DNA of 64,000 nucleotides, from contig NZ_JANJUQ010000044.1 in NCBI RefSeq assembly GCF_024710485.1, positions 1 through 64,000 on the forward strand, in the 5' to 3' direction. Source of the stretch: Flavobacterium sp. (GTDB lineage Bacteria; Bacteroidota; Bacteroidia; Flavobacteriales; Flavobacteriaceae). Within the stretch, counting starts at the first letter, position 1, and each line of letters opens with the position of its first letter. The translations under genes were made by a program, and so were the position numbers. Positions 44,540 to 53,515 of this stretch are shown here, piece after piece. Under the pieces are notes generated by a model. That model saw nothing but the letters and a program-made list of their open reading frames with translations, was not told the DNA's origin and ran no database searches.

Positions 44540-47500
44540 TTGAAAACAACATACGCATTTAATCACTTTTTTACTTTGAGAAATTTTCTTTTCGGAATCC
44601 TATTGTTGACAGGATTTTCCGCTTTTTCTCAAGTTAATCCAGCCCCACAAGACAGCACAGGTTACAATACCGGTAGGGTGCAGATTAAAAATCCAAAAAG
44701 TATAGTAAATGCTTATACTTACGACCCAATAACCAACAGATACATTTACACCAGTACTTTTGAAGGGTTTAACATCAATTATCCGATTATTCTAACGCCT
44801 AAAGAATACGAAGAATTGGTGATGCGCGAAGCCATGCGCGATTACTTCAAGAAAAAATCTGATGCTATAGACGGGAAAAAAGACGGAAGCGAAGCCGCTA
44901 AAAAAGACTTACTCCCGAGATACTACGTGAATTCAGGTTTCTTTGAAACCATTTTCGGTTCCAATACCATCGATGTAAAACCTACGGGTTCTGTCGAAAT
45001 GGATTTAGGGGTTCGATATACCAAACAAGACAATCCGGCTTTTTCTCCTCGAAACAGAGCACAAACCACATTCGATTTCGACCAAAGAATCAGCATGAGT
45101 TTAATGGGGAAAGTAGGAACGCGTTTGAATGTGAATGCTAATTACGACACCGAATCTACTTTTGCTTTTCAAAACTTAATCAAGTTAGAATATACGCCAA
45201 CAGAGGACGACATTATTCAAAAAATTGAAGTAGGTAACGTGAGCATGCCTTTGACTAATTCTCTCATTCGAGGAGCGCAAAGTTTGTTCGGGGTGAAAGC
45301 CCAATTGCAATTTGGTAAGACCAGTGTGACAGGGGTGTTTTCGGAACAAAAATCGCAAACCAGATCGGTAACTGCTCAAGGCGGCGGAACCATTCAGGAT
45401 TTCGAAATTTTTGGATTGGATTACGACTCTGACCGACACTTTTTCTTATCGCAATACTTCAGAAACAAATACGACGACGCACTTAAGAATTATCCGTTCA
45501 TTAATAGTCGTGTACAAATTACCCGTATTGAGGTTTGGGTAACCAATCGCCAAAATCGTGTAAGCCAAACCAATAACAACTTAAGAAATATCATTGCCTT
45601 GCAGGATTTGGGAGAGGCCCGATTGTCCGGATTAACAGACAGTCAAATTGTAGCTTTGAATCCGACAGATATTAATAACAACTTCTTCACTACGCCGCCT
45701 GACCCTACGGTGGATTCTCCTTCAGACAATAGCAACAATAAGTATGATCCGGATTTAATTAACACCGGAGGCGGGTTGTTGAACGGTAACATCAGAGATA
45801 TAGTGACTTCAAGCGCCGGCTTTAATAACATAGTGCCGGTTGATGAAGGTACCGATTATTCTAAACTAGAAAACGCCCGAAAATTAGCGCCAAACGAGTA
45901 TACTTACCATCCTCAATTGGGTTATATTTCCCTGCAACAGCGTTTGGCTAACGATGAAGTTTTAGCCGTGGCTTATCAATATACTGTAGGAGATCAGGTG
46001 TATCAAGTAGGGGAGTTTGGAACTGACGGAGTTGATGCTACTGTATTCGACGGAACCGATGCCGCTAACCCTACGGTTTCTTCTCAAAGTTTGATTTTGA
46101 AAATGCTGAAAAGTAATTTGACCAATGTTCAAAAACCTATTTGGAATTTGATGATGAAAAACATCTACCAAATTCCGGGCGCTTTTCAATTGCAACAAGA
46201 AGATTTCAGATTAAATATTTTATACACTGATCCGTCACCAATTAATTACATCAGTCCGGTAAACGGGGTGCCTTTCCCGGCTACAACCGATCCGGAGATG
46301 GTGGTTTCGGAAACGCCGCTGATTAAAGTGTTTAATGTTGACCGATTGAACTTTAACAACGATCCGCAGGCCGGAGGAGATGGTTTCTTCGATTTTATGC
46401 CGGGAATGACCGTAGACCAACAAAATGGTAGAATTATATTCACCACAGTAGAACCTTTCGGGAAATTGATTTTCGATAAATTAAAATTGGGCGCCGAAGA
46501 TTACTACGATGTCAATTCTTATAACGGTAACCAACAAAAATATGTTTTCCGAAGCATGTACGCCAGCACACAAGCCGGAGCTTTACAAGATGCGGATAAA
46601 AATAAATTCCAATTAAAGGGGCGATTCAAATCGGCCGGTGGTGACGGTATTCCTATTGGTGCTTACAATGTACCGCGAGGTTCAGTTGTGGTAACTGCCG
46701 GAGGTAGAGTATTGCAAGAAGGTGTGGATTACAGTGTGAATTACCAAGCAGGAAGAGTGCAGATTTTAGATCCTTCACTGCAAGCGTCTAATACGCCAAT
46801 TCAAGTTTCGGTAGAAAACAATGCCACCTTCGGACAACAAACCCGAAGATTTATGGGATTCAATGTAGAGCACAAGTTTTCCGATAAATTCATGGTGGGC
46901 GGTACTTTTATCAAAATGACGGAAAGACCGTTCACTCAAAAATCCAATTATGGTCAGGAATCGGTTAACAACACTATTTTCGGATTTAATGCCAATTATT
47001 CAACCGAAGTTCCGTTTTTAACCCGATTGGCCAATAAGTTACCCAATATTGATACCGATGTGCCTTCTAACGTATCCTTCAGAGGAGAAGTAGCTTTCTT
47101 GAAACCGGATACCCCAAATGCCGACCAGTTCCGTGGCGAGCCAACAGTTTATGTCGATGATTTCGAAGGTTCTCAAACCACTATCGACATGCGTTCTCCA
47201 TTGTCTTGGAGTTTGTCCAGTGTCCCTAAGTGGCAAGCCGGCGTAGATTACAGCGATTTTGGTTCTGCCCTAGTCGGTTTGGATTATGGTTACAAAAGAG
47301 CCAAATTAAACTGGTATACGATTGACCCGACTATTTATGTGCAAACCCCTAATGAAATTGGACAAGACGGAATTTCATTGAACAGTACCAGAAGGGTTTT
47401 TAACCGCGAGTTGTTCCCTGACTTAGAGTTACAAGTAGGGCAGCAAACCGTTATCAATACCTTGGATTTAACATATTATCCGAGAGAACGTGGTCCGTAT

Positions 47501-50500
47501 AATTATAATCCTGAAGCATTGAACCCTTCCGGATTTAGCGCGCCGCAAGAAAATTTTGGTGGAATTACCAGAGCCATCAACTCAACCAATTTCGAACAAA
47601 GTAACGTAGAGTACATCCAATTTTGGGTAATGGATCCATATTACGATCCGGCTAATCCAACCGTTTTACCAAGTCCATCCAATGTGGGAAGCTTGTATTT
47701 CAATTTAGGAGAAATCTCAGAAGATATACTGAAAGACGAACGTAAACAATACGAAAACGGATTGCCGGCCAGTAACAGTACATCATTGGTTAGTCCTACC
47801 GTTTGGGGTAGAGTACCTTCTTCCCAATCGTTGATTTATGCTTTTGATGTTGATGGCGGCAACCGTTCTTCACAAGACGTTGGTTTAGATGGTGTTGATG
47901 ATGATGGAGAAAGAAGTTTACCGAACATTGGTGCTTTTGCCACTTTGGATGACCCGGCGGCGGATAACTACCAATACTTTTTAAGTGCGCCCGGCTCTAC
48001 TGTTTTTGAACGCTATAAAAATTACAACGGATTACAGGGCAATTCTCCTGTAGCCGTGTCTGATACCAATCGTGGTTCAACGACTTTGCCGGATGTAGAA
48101 GACATCAATCGTGACAACACCATGAACACGGTAAATGCATACTACGAATACAAAATCAACATTCAGCCAAACATGCAGGTTGGGCAAAACTTCATTACCG
48201 ATGTAAGAGAAACAAACATCGATTTACCTAATGGAGTGACAACCTCTGCTCGCTGGTACCAATTTAAAATTCCGGTAACTCAGCCAACTACAACAGTTGG
48301 TAGTATTTCCGATTTCCGTTCTATTCGTTTTATGAGAATGTTCATGACCGGATTTACCGATCCAATTACGCTTCGTTTCGGAGCCTTAGATTTGGTTCGT
48401 GGTGAATGGAGACGTTACGACCAATCTTTCCAACCTACCGACAGTGATCCGAATGACGACAATACCAATTTTGACGTATTGGCAGTGAACCTCCAGGAAA
48501 ATGCGTCTCGCTTACCTATTCCTTACGTATTGCCTCCGGGTGTTATTCGCGAGGAAGTAGGGAACGGAAACCAAGTGATTAGCCAAAATGAGCAATCTTT
48601 ATCTTTGAGAGCATCAGGTAACGGTTTGGAAGTTGGCGACTCAAGAGCGGTATTCAAAAACGTGAATGTTGACATGCGTCAATTCAACAAATTGAAAATG
48701 TTTTTACATGCCGAGGCTTTACCGGCGCCAACCGATCCAACCCCACTGTTAGACGACCAAATGACTGCATTCATTCGTTTTGGAAACGATTTCACCAATA
48801 ACTTCTATCAAGTTGAAATTCCGTTAAAAGTTACACCTGAAGGGTCAACACGTCCGGAAGAAATTTGGCCGGAAGAAAATGAATTAAGCGTTGCCATGTC
48901 TTTGTTAACCCGAATGAAAGTCTTGGCGATGAGCATCGATCCGTCCACTTTACCAATAGAAGGGATTTATTATCCGGATGACGACGGTTCATTACCTGAT
49001 GGAGACGGAGATGTGAAATTGCGTTTGGGAATTAAAGGGAATCCTAACTTCGGTTTGGTCAGAACCTTAATGGTAGGAATCAAAAACAACCACACTGATA
49101 GAATTCGCGGCGAAGTTTGGTTCAATGAGTTGCGCATAGCCGATATGAACAACAAAGGCGGTATGGCCGCTGTGGTAAACATGGATGCTAACATGGCCGA
49201 TTTTGCTACGGTTTCCGCTACCGGTAGAATGAGTACCATTGGTTTTGGGGCTTTAGAGCAAGGGCCAAACGAGAGAAGCCGAGAAGATGTACAACAATAT
49301 AATTTGGTAACCAATTTTAGTTTAGGTAAACTTTTGCCTAAAAAATGGGGCATTAATTTGCCGTTCAATTATGCCGTTGGAGAAGAAACTATTACGCCAG
49401 AATACGATCCTTACAATCAAGATATTCGCTTACAACAATTATTAGCCAATACTTCAGACGCTGCGGAAAGAGACAATATCGAAAACCGAGCGATAGATTA
49501 TACCAAGCGTACCAGTATCAATTTCATCGGAGTAAAAAAAGAACGCGCCCCGGAACAAAAGCAACGCATTTACGATCCGGAAAACTTAACGCTTTCTTAT
49601 TCGTACAATGAAGTGCTAAAACACAATTATGAAATTGAAAACTTCATCGACCAACAAGTGACTGCTACAGTAGATTATACTTATGCATTTAAACCTAAAT
49701 CAGTAGAGCCTTTCAAGAAAAGTCAGTTTTTAAAGAAAAGTAGCTATTGGAAGTTGTTAAGTGATTTTAATTTCAATTTCTTACCGGCAAATATTTCTTT
49801 CAGCAGTAATATTATTCGTCAGTACAACCGCCAACAGTTCCGCCAAGTAGATGTAGACGGAATTCCGTTAGATGCTTTGTACCGCAGAAATTACATGTTC
49901 AATTACCAGTACGGTTTCAACTACAATATCACCAAATCGCTTAAAGTAAATTATACTGCAGCATCAAACAATATTGTGCGTTCTTACTTAAACGAAGATA
50001 ACGTGCCGGACAACAGTTATACCGTTTGGACCGACTTTTGGAATATCGGTACGCCTAACTTACACAACCAACAAATTGTGGTCAACTACGAGTTGCCGAT
50101 AAATAAAATTCCATTGCTGTCTTTTGTAAAATCTACTTACTCTTATACCGGAAATTACAGTTGGCAACGTGCCTCATTGGCCTTAGCAGAAGTGGACGGG
50201 TACAACTTAGGAAACACCATTCAAAACGCCGGTTCTCACCGATTGAACACTGCGTTTAATATGGAATCTTTCTACAAATATATTGGTTTAGGAAAGAAAC
50301 CGGCGGCTCCGGCAGCAAGACCTGCAGCACTACCAAAGCCGGGAGAAAAAATAACCAATACCAAAGCCCAAACAGCAGCTAGTTCAAATGTTTTCTTAGA
50401 CGGCTTGAAAGGTGTTTTGACCAGCGTGAAGAATGTACAAATTAACTACACTCAAAATGAAGGAACTTTGTTGCCGGGGTTCTTGCCTAGCCTTGGATTC

Positions 50501-51811
50501 TTTGGTTCTTCAAAACCAACTTTAGGCTTTGTTTTCGGGATGCAGGATGATGTTCGTTACGAAGCAGCTAAAAGAGGTTGGTTGACCACTTACCCTGATT
50601 TTAACCAAAGTTACACCCAAGCCATTACCAAAACTTTGGAAATGACGGCTAATGTGGATTTATTCCCTGATTTTAAAATTGATTTAACTGCTAACAGAGC
50701 TTACACCGAAAACTATTCAGAACAATATGATGTGGATGAAACTACCGGAATGTACAATCCGCGTTCTCCTTATAGTTTTGGAAATTTCTCTATATCTACG
50801 GTAATGTTGGCCACCTCATTTGGTAAAAGTGATGAGAACGGTTCCGCCGCTTTTGATGATTTCAGAAACAATAGAGCGATTATTGCCGACCGTTTGGCCA
50901 CTCAATTCTACGGAACTACGGATTTCCCAAGATACGGCGATAATAATAATCCAATTCCGACTGATGTCAACGATCCGAGGTATAATTTCTATACGGCAAA
51001 CCAAGGTTTCCCGATTGGTTTTGGTAGAAATAACCAAGCAGTTTTGATACCGGCTTTCCTAGCGGCTTATACCGGTGCTTCTGCCGATGCAGTTTCATTG
51101 GGGACTTTCCGCAGTTTCCCTATTCCTAACTGGAATATGAAGTATAATGGATTGATGCGTTACAAATTCTTCAAAGACCGATTCAAGCGTTTCTCTATCC
51201 AGCACGCTTATCGCGCTTCTTATACCATCAACTCGTTCCGTTCTAACTTTGATTACGATCAAAACCCGGGGTCACAAGACAATGGTGGATTTGGGAACTT
51301 CTTTAACAAAACTATTGTAGCGAATATCAACTTGGTGGAACAATTCAATCCGTTGGTGAGAGTAGATTTCGAGATGAAAAATTCCTTCAAGATTTTGGCC
51401 GAAATGAAGAAAGACCGAAGCTTATCGATGAGTTTCGACAACAACTTGTTAACCGAAGTGCAAGGTCATGAATACATCATCGGGTTGGGTTACCGATTCA
51501 AAGATGTGATTTTTTCTTCTCAGTTGGCCGATAATCCAACCGGTATTATCAAGAGCGACATCAATGTAAAAATCGATTTCTCTTATAGAAATAACAAAAC
51601 CATAGTGCGTTATCTAGATTACGATAATAACCAATTGGGTGGTGGTCAAAACATTTGGTCGGCCAAAGTAACAGCAGATTACTCTTTCAGTAAAAACTTA
51701 ACGGCTATTTTCTTCTACGATCATTCGTTCTCTAAGCCGGTAATTTCCACATCGTTCCCAATGACAAATATCAGAACCGGATTTACGATGCGTTATAATT
51801 TCGGAAATTAA
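44540..51811 (+). CDS. sprA: SprA, main outer-membrane channel of the type IX secretion system
   Basis: SprA forms the very large (36-strand) beta barrel through which type IX cargo leaves the cell, and is needed for gliding. The 2423-residue product is close to the family's usual length. It has a signal peptide (FLFGILLLTGFSAFSQ), many beta-strand pairs, the conserved VDDFEGSQTTIDMRSP and WNELRIADMN-type segments, and ends in a beta-signal-like MRYNFGN. The start is a TTG at 44540 (then KTTYAFNHF). No usable ATG occurs before residue 94, and only this start includes the signal peptide. It directly follows ruvA. Confidence 0.96.
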   Translation: MKTTYAFNHFFTLRNFLFGILLLTGFSAFSQVNPAPQDSTGYNTGRVQIKNPKSIVNAYTYDPITNRYIYTSTFEGFNINYPIILTPKEYEELVMREAMRDYFKKKSDAIDGKKDGSEAAKKDLLPRYYVNSGFFETIFGSNTIDVKPTGSVEMDLGVRYTKQDNPAFSPRNRAQTTFDFDQRISMSLMGKVGTRLNVNANYDTESTFAFQNLIKLEYTPTEDDIIQKIEVGNVSMPLTNSLIRGAQSLFGVKAQLQFGKTSVTGVFSEQKSQTRSVTAQGGGTIQDFEIFGLDYDSDRHFFLSQYFRNKYDDALKNYPFINSRVQITRIEVWVTNRQNRVSQTNNNLRNIIALQDLGEARLSGLTDSQIVALNPTDINNNFFTTPPDPTVDSPSDNSNNKYDPDLINTGGGLLNGNIRDIVTSSAGFNNIVPVDEGTDYSKLENARKLAPNEYTYHPQLGYISLQQRLANDEVLAVAYQYTVGDQVYQVGEFGTDGVDATVFDGTDAANPTVSSQSLILKMLKSNLTNVQKPIWNLMMKNIYQIPGAFQLQQEDFRLNILYTDPSPINYISPVNGVPFPATTDPEMVVSETPLIKVFNVDRLNFNNDPQAGGDGFFDFMPGMTVDQQNGRIIFTTVEPFGKLIFDKLKLGAEDYYDVNSYNGNQQKYVFRSMYASTQAGALQDADKNKFQLKGRFKSAGGDGIPIGAYNVPRGSVVVTAGGRVLQEGVDYSVNYQAGRVQILDPSLQASNTPIQVSVENNATFGQQTRRFMGFNVEHKFSDKFMVGGTFIKMTERPFTQKSNYGQESVNNTIFGFNANYSTEVPFLTRLANKLPNIDTDVPSNVSFRGEVAFLKPDTPNADQFRGEPTVYVDDFEGSQTTIDMRSPLSWSLSSVPKWQAGVDYSDFGSALVGLDYGYKRAKLNWYTIDPTIYVQTPNEIGQDGISLNSTRRVFNRELFPDLELQVGQQTVINTLDLTYYPRERGPYNYNPEALNPSGFSAPQENFGGITRAINSTNFEQSNVEYIQFWVMDPYYDPANPTVLPSPSNVGSLYFNLGEISEDILKDERKQYENGLPASNSTSLVSPTVWGRVPSSQSLIYAFDVDGGNRSSQDVGLDGVDDDGERSLPNIGAFATLDDPAADNYQYFLSAPGSTVFERYKNYNGLQGNSPVAVSDTNRGSTTLPDVEDINRDNTMNTVNAYYEYKINIQPNMQVGQNFITDVRETNIDLPNGVTTSARWYQFKIPVTQPTTTVGSISDFRSIRFMRMFMTGFTDPITLRFGALDLVRGEWRRYDQSFQPTDSDPNDDNTNFDVLAVNLQENASRLPIPYVLPPGVIREEVGNGNQVISQNEQSLSLRASGNGLEVGDSRAVFKNVNVDMRQFNKLKMFLHAEALPAPTDPTPLLDDQMTAFIRFGNDFTNNFYQVEIPLKVTPEGSTRPEEIWPEENELSVAMSLLTRMKVLAMSIDPSTLPIEGIYYPDDDGSLPDGDGDVKLRLGIKGNPNFGLVRTLMVGIKNNHTDRIRGEVWFNELRIADMNNKGGMAAVVNMDANMADFATVSATGRMSTIGFGALEQGPNERSREDVQQYNLVTNFSLGKLLPKKWGINLPFNYAVGEETITPEYDPYNQDIRLQQLLANTSDAAERDNIENRAIDYTKRTSINFIGVKKERAPEQKQRIYDPENLTLSYSYNEVLKHNYEIENFIDQQVTATVDYTYAFKPKSVEPFKKSQFLKKSSYWKLLSDFNFNFLPANISFSSNIIRQYNRQQFRQVDVDGIPLDALYRRNYMFNYQYGFNYNITKSLKVNYTAASNNIVRSYLNEDNVPDNSYTVWTDFWNIGTPNLHNQQIVVNYELPINKIPLLSFVKSTYSYTGNYSWQRASLALAEVDGYNLGNTIQNAGSHRLNTAFNMESFYKYIGLGKKPAAPAARPAALPKPGEKITNTKAQTAASSNVFLDGLKGVLTSVKNVQINYTQNEGTLLPGFLPSLGFFGSSKPTLGFVFGMQDDVRYEAAKRGWLTTYPDFNQSYTQAITKTLEMTANVDLFPDFKIDLTANRAYTENYSEQYDVDETTGMYNPRSPYSFGNFSISTVMLATSFGKSDENGSAAFDDFRNNRAIIADRLATQFYGTTDFPRYGDNNNPIPTDVNDPRYNFYTANQGFPIGFGRNNQAVLIPAFLAAYTGASADAVSLGTFRSFPIPNWNMKYNGLMRYKFFKDRFKRFSIQHAYRASYTINSFRSNFDYDQNPGSQDNGGFGNFFNKTIVANINLVEQFNPLVRVDFEMKNSFKILAEMKKDRSLSMSFDNNLLTEVQGHEYIIGLGYRFKDVIFSSQLADNPTGIIKSDINVKIDFSYRNNKTIVRYLDYDNNQLGGGQNIWSAKVTADYSFSKNLTAIFFYDHSFSKPVISTSFPMTNIRTGFTMRYNFGN

Positions 51812-51854
51812 GAAAGTTTTAAACCAAAGATTTTAATAATCTGTCGAGAAATCA

Positions 51855-51862
51855 TACTTTTG
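51855..51862 (+). promoter_or_regulatory. -7 promoter element of gcvH
   Basis: TACTTTTG is an exact TAnnTTTG element 36 bases before the gcvH ATG. No -33 TTG is clear. Confidence 0.4.
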
Positions 51863-51898
51863 AAGAAATTTTAAAACAACAACTAAACAAGCTGAATG

Positions 51899-52279
51899 AT
51901 GAACATACCAAGCAACTTAAAGTATACAAAAGACCACGAATGGGTTTCAATTGACGGCGATGTAGCCACTGTAGGCATCACAGATTTCGCCCAAAAAGAA
52001 TTAGGAGATATCGTTTACGTGGAAGTGGAAACATTAGACCAAACTTTAAATAAAGACGAAGTTTTCGGAACAGTTGAAGCTGTAAAAACAGTTTCTGATT
52101 TGTTTTTGCCATTATCTGGTGAAATTTTAGAATTCAACGAGGATTTAGAGGTAAACCCGGAGAATGTTAACTCAGATCCTTATGGTAAAGGTTGGATGAT
52201 TAAAGTGAAAATTGCCAATACTGCTGAGATAGAGGAATTACTGGATAGCGATGGGTACAAACAACTCATTGGTGCTTAA
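51899..52279 (+). CDS. gcvH: Glycine cleavage system H protein
   Basis: GcvH is the lipoylated carrier that shuttles the aminomethyl group between the glycine cleavage enzymes. The 126-residue product has the KYTKDHEWV start and the lipoylation loop [15 protein letters not shown] with Lys63 as the attachment site. An ATG stands immediately before (51896), so either start is possible; MNIPSNLKY fits the family. Its 3' end overlaps the next gene by 29 bases. Confidence 0.97.
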   Translation: MNIPSNLKYTKDHEWVSIDGDVATVGITDFAQKELGDIVYVEVETLDQTLNKDEVFGTVEAVKTVSDLFLPLSGEILEFNEDLEVNPENVNSDPYGKGWMIKVKIANTAEIEELLDSDGYKQLIGA

Positions 52280-52643
52280 AAATACAACACTAAGTCTGGC
52301 CATCGGCTGGACTTTTTTAGTTTTAGTCCTTTGCTTGGTCAAGTTCAACGATTTGCCGGCCATCAAAGTTTCCGGTGCTGATAAGTATGTGCATTTTATA
52401 TTTCATTTTACTTTCACACTGCTCTGGGGTTTTTACAGTCGATTGCGACTGGGGAAAGTGGCTTGGAAAAGTTTAGCTTGGATTGTCTTAATCTCTTTGG
52501 GCTACGGAATTCTAATTGAATTTTTACAAGAAACCTTGACCCAAACTCGTAAAGCGGATGTAAAGGATGTGTTGGCCAATTTTGCGGGAGCATTTACTGC
52601 TTTCTTGGGCTTGGTTGTTTTCAAACCAAGACCAAGCAGTTGA
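52251..52643 (+). CDS. VanZ-like membrane protein
   Basis: The 130-residue product has four hydrophobic segments and the VanZ-family pattern: [19 protein letters not shown] in the second segment and the conserved [11 protein letters not shown] with the later [13 protein letters not shown]. The role of such proteins is unknown; VanZ itself affects glycopeptide tolerance, but no resistance is implied. The ATG at 52251 overlaps the end of gcvH by 29 bases, implying translational coupling. A hairpin follows. Confidence 0.9.
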   Translation: MGTNNSLVLKNTTLSLAIGWTFLVLVLCLVKFNDLPAIKVSGADKYVHFIFHFTFTLLWGFYSRLRLGKVAWKSLAWIVLISLGYGILIEFLQETLTQTRKADVKDVLANFAGAFTAFLGLVVFKPRPSS

Positions 52644-52672
52644 AACGGATTCCTATTTGGATAACGATACAG

Positions 52673-52708
52673 CCGTTTTCTTTTTTAAGAAGGAGACGGT
52701 TTTTTTTA
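52673..52708 (+). terminator. Terminator after the VanZ-like gene
   Basis: CCGTTTTCTT (52673-52682) pairs with AAGGAGACGG (52690-52699), using two G-U pairs, followed by eight Ts. Confidence 0.7.
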
Positions 52709-52753
52709 TACTTTTATGCCATGCATAAGTCCACCGAAAATATATTTTGATAT

Positions 52754-53497
52754 ATGAATATAAAACAATACCTCGATTCCACTTATCTCAAAACAGCAGC
52801 CCAAGCCGGTTTGACTGAAAAAGAAAATAATAGTGTTGTTGAAGGCTTTATTCAAGAAGCTATCAGCGAAGGTTTTAAATTGATAATGATTCGCCCTAAT
52901 CAAGTGAAAACAGCCGCTCAAATGATTGCTAAAGCTGATTCCAAATTGCTTGTCGGAACAGTGATTTCTTTTCCTGAAGGCACAAATTCGCTGGAAGAAA
53001 AATTAGCAGAAGCCCAAAAAGCCATCGAAGACGGAGTTGACGAATTGGATTATGTGTGCAATTACGAAGCCTTCAAAAGAGGTGAAATAGACTTGGTTAA
53101 AGAAGAGGTTTTACAAGGTACAAAATTAGCTTTCGACCATCATAAAGTTGCAAAATGGATTATTGAAGTGGCGGCTTTAACGGATGATCAAATCATTCAA
53201 ATTTCCGCATTAATCAAAAATGTAATCATGGCCAATTTCAAAGAAGATTGCTATCATAACGTTTTTGTCAAATCATCCACCGGATTCTACGTGACTGAAA
53301 ATAACAAACCCAACGGAGCTACCAAGCATACTGTGATTATGATGCTCGAAAATGCTTCGCCTTTACCGGTAAAAGCGGCCGGAGGAGTCCGAACTTATGA
53401 AGAAGCGGAAGAAATGATTCAATTAGGGGTTAAACGAATCGGTACCTCTTCAGCCAAAGCCATCGCAAACGGTGAAACAGCATCGGGCGGTTACTAA
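52754..53497 (+). CDS. deoC: Deoxyribose-phosphate aldolase
   Basis: DeoC splits 2-deoxyribose 5-phosphate into glyceraldehyde 3-phosphate and acetaldehyde in nucleoside breakdown. The 247-residue product has the Schiff-base lysine in VFVKSSTGFY and the second conserved lysine in PVKAAGGVRT, and starts with YLDSTYLK. remB begins 18 bases after its stop. Confidence 0.96.
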   Translation: MNIKQYLDSTYLKTAAQAGLTEKENNSVVEGFIQEAISEGFKLIMIRPNQVKTAAQMIAKADSKLLVGTVISFPEGTNSLEEKLAEAQKAIEDGVDELDYVCNYEAFKRGEIDLVKEEVLQGTKLAFDHHKVAKWIIEVAALTDDQIIQISALIKNVIMANFKEDCYHNVFVKSSTGFYVTENNKPNGATKHTVIMMLENASPLPVKAAGGVRTYEEAEEMIQLGVKRIGTSSAKAIANGETASGGY

Positions 53498-53515
53498 TTA
53501 CTTTATTCCTTATTC

